Shown here: one piece after another, positions 60,068-64,000 of the stretch | Layout: each line of letters opens with the position of its first letter | Numbering within the stretch: the stretch's first letter is position 1 | NCBI RefSeq assembly: GCF_032594355.1 | Contig: NZ_CP131061.1 | Coordinates: forward strand, 1,736,001-1,800,000 | Length of the DNA: 64,000 nt | Direction of reading: 5' to 3' | Origin: Methanolapillus ohkumae | Lineage (GTDB): Archaea > Halobacteriota > Methanosarcinia > Methanosarcinales > Methanosarcinaceae | Made by a program: the position numbers and the translations under genes | The notes under the pieces: generated by a model | Told to the model about the DNA's origin: nothing | Seen by the model: only the letters and a program-made list of their open reading frames with translations | Database searches by the model: none

Positions 60068-61425
60068 TTAAGAAAATGATGACTATGAGGACATCTCCAT
60101 CCGTTTTACCGACCCACTCAAATTTAAAACAAAATTCAAGAAGGAGATCCCTGATACGTTGGCTTGTACCGGCCATTCTTCTCTTGGTTTTGGTCAGCCC
60201 GGCTTTGGCCGCATCTTCAACATACAGTTTCCTCCCGGTCATGAAAACGGACACCATTGACTTTTATCAAGGCTACGGCGACCCGGTTTTGTCGGCCTCT
60301 TTGGTTGGCAATCAAGAGTTGAGCAAAGGAGAATCCGCAACGCTTCAATTCTCCATTGCAAACAAAGGATCCGTTTCCCGTATGAAAAGCATTGAATACA
60401 TCAGCGACGCAAAACTGAATACAACAACGGTTCAAAATCTCATCGATGACGGATATATTAGTATTGATGATCCAACCATGGACTCTTCGCTGGTAAATGG
60501 CAGTTTTGCCGTCATTCTTCCATCGGATTTGTTGAAATATATGGCCGATTCCGCCGGATTTTCAGCATTCAATCAACTAGCGACTACGGAAATGCAATTG
60601 GAAGCCAATCGGATCAATGCGCAATCACTCAATATTCAAATGAGCTGCGACAGTCCGTACATTGAAGTTTTGACCGGTTCGGATTATGTATATTTGTCAT
60701 CCTTATCCAGCGGCTCTTACAGTACGATTTCCGCACCGATTCGAATCAATCCGAATACGCCTGCCGGAACGTATTATATAAATATGACGATTAATTACGA
60801 ATTTCCGGACAATGCCCGAATGATGGATTTCAGTTCAATGCCGCTTTCGACATCGTTTATCTATTCCGACACTTACATTCAGGAATACAAGAGGGAAAAC
60901 GTCAATTTCCAAATTCCGTTTGTCATCCAACAATCTCCGGTTTTTGAAATTACAAACATTAACGGGACGCTTCAAAATGGCTCCAAAAAGATATTGGCTG
61001 TGACTTACACGAACACAGGAGACAAAACCGCCTACGACGCGGAATGTAAAATCGATATGATGTACCCGCTCAGCTCGACGCAAAACAAAGGATTGTTAGG
61101 CGATGTGAAACCGGGCGAGTCGATCGTGATTGAATATCCGATTCAGTCTCACGCCAAAGCTACGCCGAAAATTTACGGAATCAACTCCGATGTCCGTTAC
61201 TACGATGAAAATGGAGATTTACATGTTTCCCCAAGCATCAAACTAAACGTTGAAATGACACAAAGACATACGATTTTGACGTTTGAAAACGTCATTATCG
61301 GCGTTGTCATTTTGTTCTTCGGGGCAATCGGTTATGATTATTATAAGAAAAGAAAAAACGGGAACGGTAAAAACGGAAATGATAAAAATGAAAATCTAAT
61401 TTCGGATGAAAAATCCAATAAATAA
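60064..61425 (+). CDS. COG1361-type S-layer-like exported protein, exporter partner
   Basis: 453 residues. A long basic N-terminus, then a signal peptide (LIRWLVPAILLLVLVSPALAAS); the start could also be an ATG slightly further in. The outside part has two Ig-like sections (GYGDPVLSASLVGNQELSKGESATLQFSIANKGS and FEITNINGTLQNGSKKILAVTYTNTGDKTAYDAECKIDMMYPLSSTQNKGLLGDVKPGESIVIEYPIQ), the COG1361 pattern. A C-terminal membrane helix and a KNGNGKNGNDKNEN tail follow. It is translationally coupled to the RND gene. A role as periplasmic partner or cell-wall anchor of the exporter is inferred. Confidence 0.78.
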   Translation: MIKKMMTMRTSPSVLPTHSNLKQNSRRRSLIRWLVPAILLLVLVSPALAASSTYSFLPVMKTDTIDFYQGYGDPVLSASLVGNQELSKGESATLQFSIANKGSVSRMKSIEYISDAKLNTTTVQNLIDDGYISIDDPTMDSSLVNGSFAVILPSDLLKYMADSAGFSAFNQLATTEMQLEANRINAQSLNIQMSCDSPYIEVLTGSDYVYLSSLSSGSYSTISAPIRINPNTPAGTYYINMTINYEFPDNARMMDFSSMPLSTSFIYSDTYIQEYKRENVNFQIPFVIQQSPVFEITNINGTLQNGSKKILAVTYTNTGDKTAYDAECKIDMMYPLSSTQNKGLLGDVKPGESIVIEYPIQSHAKATPKIYGINSDVRYYDENGDLHVSPSIKLNVEMTQRHTILTFENVIIGVVILFFGAIGYDYYKKRKNGNGKNGNDKNENLISDEKSNK

Positions 61426-61612
61426 GAACAAATCAAATTTCAAAATTCAATTCATTAACACCATACACAATAATTTAAACCAAATTCCATTCAATAATTT
61501 AAACCAAATTCCATTCAATAATTTAAACCAAATTTAATTCATAAATGATTAAAAAATTCAATTCATAATAATTTAAACCAAATTCAATTCATAATGATTT
61601 AAAAATTAAATT
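61426..61612 (+). repeat. 24-base tandem repeat between the two S-layer-like genes
   Basis: AATAATTTAAACCAAATT(C/T)CATTC is repeated three times, followed by looser copies (AATTCAATTCATAATNATTT). No gene or hairpin is seen. Confidence 0.6.
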
Positions 61613-62752
61613 GTGATTCTCATGTTCAACAAAGCTCAAACAATTTCAAAAGGCTTGACTCTTTCCTTGTTGTTGGTCTTGCTCCTTTCGGCAACGGTTT
61701 CCGTTGCAATCTGTGCGCCGGCCAATCAAACCTATTACGGCGACTTAGACAAAAACTATTATTCATTCTATGGCGCACCTGACATTCATGCCAATGTCCA
61801 AGGAAACGGAGAACTCAATCGTGGACAAACATCTACAGTCTCGATTATTCTGTCCAATCAAGGTGTTTTGGAAGGATTTAAAACGGAAGTCGAAGTGAAA
61901 AGTGCCGACACTCCCGAAAATAAATTGAATGCCACCCTTCAACAAATGGAAGTTCAAAACGTCGCCGGAGTCTTAACCGCCGTCGGAGTTGTGGCAACCC
62001 TTGAATCTTCGAATCCGGATATTTTAATTAAAACCGGCCCGCAGGAAGCCGGAAGTTTGCCAACCGGACAAACCACCTCCAGCCCGCTCCGGTACACGAT
62101 TGATGTCGGAAAAGACGTTCCGGCAGGCGAATATAACATGACTTTAAATGTCACCTACAAACATCTTCGGAATGTGATTTACAGCGCCGACTCCGCAACA
62201 TACGGAAACGGTGTCCGGAATTTAAACGCTTCTTACTGGTACAACGAAAATGTGACACAATTGGTCCCGGTGAAAATCATCGTAAAAGCTGCGACCAACT
62301 TTGAAATTACAGAAGTTGACAGTGGACTTGGAACAAACGGAACTTTAAAAATCACCTACAAAAACGCCGGCGAAGAGCCTGCCAAAGATGCGTTTGTCCG
62401 CCTCAGCACCACAACTCCGTTTAGTACAACCGACGACCAATCCTATTTGGGAACCGTCAACCCGGGAGAGTCTGCCGTCGCGACATTTAAAATCAGCGTG
62501 GATGACGACACCGTCATCTATGACAAACTGTACGCAATCAATAGCGAAATTTTGTACAACGACAACTATGGCCATCAACAAATCACTGATTCTTTGAAAA
62601 TTGAAGTGCAAGTGCCTCAAAAAGAAGGATTGTCAACGACCATGATTATCGTCATTGCCGCAATCGCCATTTTAATCATTGCCGGCGCCGCATTCTATTA
62701 CTTTAACTACTACAAAAAAGGTAAAAAACTGAGCCTGAAAAAAGCGAACTAA
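61613..62752 (+). CDS. Second COG1361-type S-layer-like exported protein
   Basis: 379 residues; the start is a GTG at 61613 or the ATG at 61622. Signal peptide LTLSLLLVLLLSATVSVAICAP, then GAPDIHANVQGNGELNRGQTSTVSIILSNQGVLEGF and FEITEVDSGLGTNGTLKITYKNAGEEPAKDAFVRLSTTTPFSTTDDQSYLGTVNPGESAVATFKI. The blocks line up with the 60064 protein (GDPVLSASLVGNQELSKG; FEITNINGTLQNG; LGDVKPGESIVI), so the two are diverged duplicates. A C-terminal membrane helix and YYKKGKKLSLKKAN end it. Asn-x-Ser/Thr sites suggest glycosylation. Confidence 0.78.
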   Translation: MILMFNKAQTISKGLTLSLLLVLLLSATVSVAICAPANQTYYGDLDKNYYSFYGAPDIHANVQGNGELNRGQTSTVSIILSNQGVLEGFKTEVEVKSADTPENKLNATLQQMEVQNVAGVLTAVGVVATLESSNPDILIKTGPQEAGSLPTGQTTSSPLRYTIDVGKDVPAGEYNMTLNVTYKHLRNVIYSADSATYGNGVRNLNASYWYNENVTQLVPVKIIVKAATNFEITEVDSGLGTNGTLKITYKNAGEEPAKDAFVRLSTTTPFSTTDDQSYLGTVNPGESAVATFKISVDDDTVIYDKLYAINSEILYNDNYGHQQITDSLKIEVQVPQKEGLSTTMIIVIAAIAILIIAGAAFYYFNYYKKGKKLSLKKAN

Positions 62753-63092
62753 CCTCGCTTTTTTCTTCTTTATTTTTTATTTCTTATTCTTATTTTCATT
62801 TTTTTCTCTTCGTTTGATTGTTTTGGCACGGCCACCGCGCATTATAGCAACACATTTTTGAAAATTTTTACAAAAACAGCGATTCATTTTCTATTTGATT
62901 TTTGTTTGATTTTGCCTGATTTTTGTTTTTGGGTTTGATTTTTGAGTTTGGTTTTTGGGTTTGGTTTTTGGGTTTGGTTTTTGGGTTTGGTTTTGGGGTT
63001 TGGTTTTTGTTTGATTTCTGATTTTTAAGAGGTTTTATATCTTTGTTTTATCTTTTGGTTCTATAATTATTCATTTCATTTTGTGATAATTT
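62753..63092 (+). other. Intergenic region before raSEA
   Basis: A T/C-rich tract, 3' element copy 11, then a run of GGTTTGGTTTTT(G)-type repeats (about 62925-63015) and AT-rich DNA with TCTATAATTATTC as a possible promoter. No gene. Confidence 0.5.
62822..62892 (+). repeat. Dispersed 3' element, copy 11
   Basis: Core TTTGGCACGGCCACCGCGCA then TTATAGCAACACATTTTTGA, arm AAATTTTTACAAAAACAGCG and a T-rich end. It follows the second S-layer-like gene by 70 bases, same orientation. Confidence 0.65.
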
Positions 63093-64000
63093 ATGACGCT
63101 CAATCAGGAAGTATTAGAAATTCGCAACCGTCAGCGAATTAAATTCAAACCGATGGATGAACCGGCTGCCTGCTGGCTTGGAACCGATAACATCCGCGGT
63201 GAAATATTAGATGTTTTGACGGTGATTTTTCAAACATCCGGCTGCTATTGGGGAAAAAACGGCGGCTGTACCATGTGCGGATATGTCTATGACAGCGCTG
63301 CAAAACCGCCATCGGAAGACGAAATCTCGGCCCAGCTGGAAACGGCGCTTTTGCGGGCATCCGACAAAGACAAGTTTATGGTTAAAATTTTCACATCGGG
63401 CAGCTTCTTAGATGTCCGAGAAATCAGTCGCGAACTTCGGAGTAAAATTCTGTCCCGGCTTTCCCAAGACGACCGAATTGTTGCGGTTTTGGCGGAAACC
63501 CGACCCGAATTTGTCAACCAAACCGCAATTGATGACTGTTTGGACGCGATGAACAATAAGCCGCTGGAATTTGCGTACGGGCTTGAAACGTCTTCCGACA
63601 AAATCCGAAAAGAGTCGATTAATAAAGGTTTTTCGTTCAATGATTTTAAAAAGGCCTGTGTTTTGTCCAAAGAAAACGGAATTTATTCCAAAGCCTATCT
63701 CATGCTCAAACCCCCGTTTTTATCGGAAAAAGAAGCGATGGAAGACATTCAAAAAAGCATCGACGATGCGGCACCCTATGTGGAAACAATTTCCATCAAC
63801 CTGTGCAACGTCCAAAACGGAACGTTTGTTGAAAAAATGTGGGAAAATAAAGAATTTCGGCCGCCGTGGCTTTGGAGCATGGTGGAGATTTTAAAAACCG
63901 CAAAGGAAAAGCATCCTAAAACATATTTGATGTCCGACCCGGTCGGCGCCGGCTCAAAAAGAGGCCCACGGAATTGTAAAAATTGCAGTTATGATGTTGC
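63093..64000 (+). CDS. raSEA: Archaeosine synthase radical SAM subunit RaSEA (partial)
   Basis: 302 residues are inside the window and the frame is still open at the right edge. The start MTLNQEVLEIRNRQRIKFKPMDEPAACWLG is followed by the radical SAM Cys in TSGCYWGKNGGCTMCGY, then VKIFTSGSFLD, EFAYGLETSSDKIRKESINKGFSFNDF and AYLMLKPPFLSEKEAMED, the RaSEA/COG1244 blocks. With ArcS it turns lysine-modified preQ0 in tRNA position 15 into archaeosine. The ArcS gene is not in view. GTGATAATTT precedes the ATG. Confidence 0.9.
   Translation, partial: MTLNQEVLEIRNRQRIKFKPMDEPAACWLGTDNIRGEILDVLTVIFQTSGCYWGKNGGCTMCGYVYDSAAKPPSEDEISAQLETALLRASDKDKFMVKIFTSGSFLDVREISRELRSKILSRLSQDDRIVAVLAETRPEFVNQTAIDDCLDAMNNKPLEFAYGLETSSDKIRKESINKGFSFNDFKKACVLSKENGIYSKAYLMLKPPFLSEKEAMEDIQKSIDDAAPYVETISINLCNVQNGTFVEKMWENKEFRPPWLWSMVEILKTAKEKHPKTYLMSDPVGAGSKRGPRNCKNCSYDV

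Overview
The window reads as chromosome of a methanogenic archaeon of the order Methanosarcinales, probably family Methanosarcinaceae. It carries a complete mtrEDCBAFGH operon (Na+-pumping methyl-tetrahydromethanopterin:coenzyme M methyltransferase), methanogenesis marker 14, MptA (first step of methanopterin synthesis), the Methanosarcina-type chromosomal protein MC1, archaeosine synthase RaSEA, SRP19, an RNase P subunit, GuaAB and a seven-gene Mrp antiporter. Genes are moderately GC-rich, but intergenic DNA is very A/T-rich and full of local tandem repeats. A host-associated genus such as Methanimicrococcus would fit, but that is a guess.

Layout. 1-2.2 kb: end of a branched-chain aminotransferase-like gene, a small membrane protein and a broken secreted-protein locus. 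2.2-9.3 kb: YprB-like exonuclease, DUF531, CstA, GNAT and LarE on the minus strand, then leuD and leuB. 9.4-17 kb: argB, MC1, a long repeat-rich gap, mptA, DUF2098, an SLC13/ArsB-like transporter and marker 14. 17.4-20.5 kb: gatCAB. 21-27 kb: an RHH-like regulator, aroA and proABC. 28-31.6 kb: DUF356, Toprim, radical SAM/SPASM, SRP19 and a TIM-barrel protein. 31.8-38.2 kb: mtr operon, then a histone-H1-like membrane-anchored protein. 38.4-43.6 kb: TRAM protein, tRNA-Lys, a decayed two-gene locus, NikR, a His-tailed EamA transporter and a DUF4198-like surface protein. 44.1-51.1 kb: mrpABCDEFG. 51.4-64 kb: tRNA-Pro, guaAB, YkgJ-type protein, a small basic protein, MetE core protein, RNase P Rnp4, TrmB, an RND/MMPL exporter with two S-layer-like proteins, and RaSEA running off the end.

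Four signals stand out. (1) GatA of the tRNA amidotransferase has lost all three amidase catalytic residues, although gatC and gatB look intact. (2) A short GC-rich element around GCCGCCGCGCGCGTTATGGC occurs eleven times in intergenic DNA. In ten cases it lies just downstream of a gene end, in the same orientation, after a T-rich tract. (3) Many conserved proteins (marker 14, AroA, MrpD, MrpG, the SLC13-like transporter, the YkgJ-type protein, possibly LarE) carry short tandem-repeat insertions, and the intergenic DNA has matching minisatellites. (4) NikR has an inverted repeat GTGTTA-N16-TAACAC next to its probable TATA box, with the same geometry as known NikR operators, and lies near a His-rich transporter and a DUF4198-like protein. 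All positions and motifs were read by eye; no database search or folding program was run.
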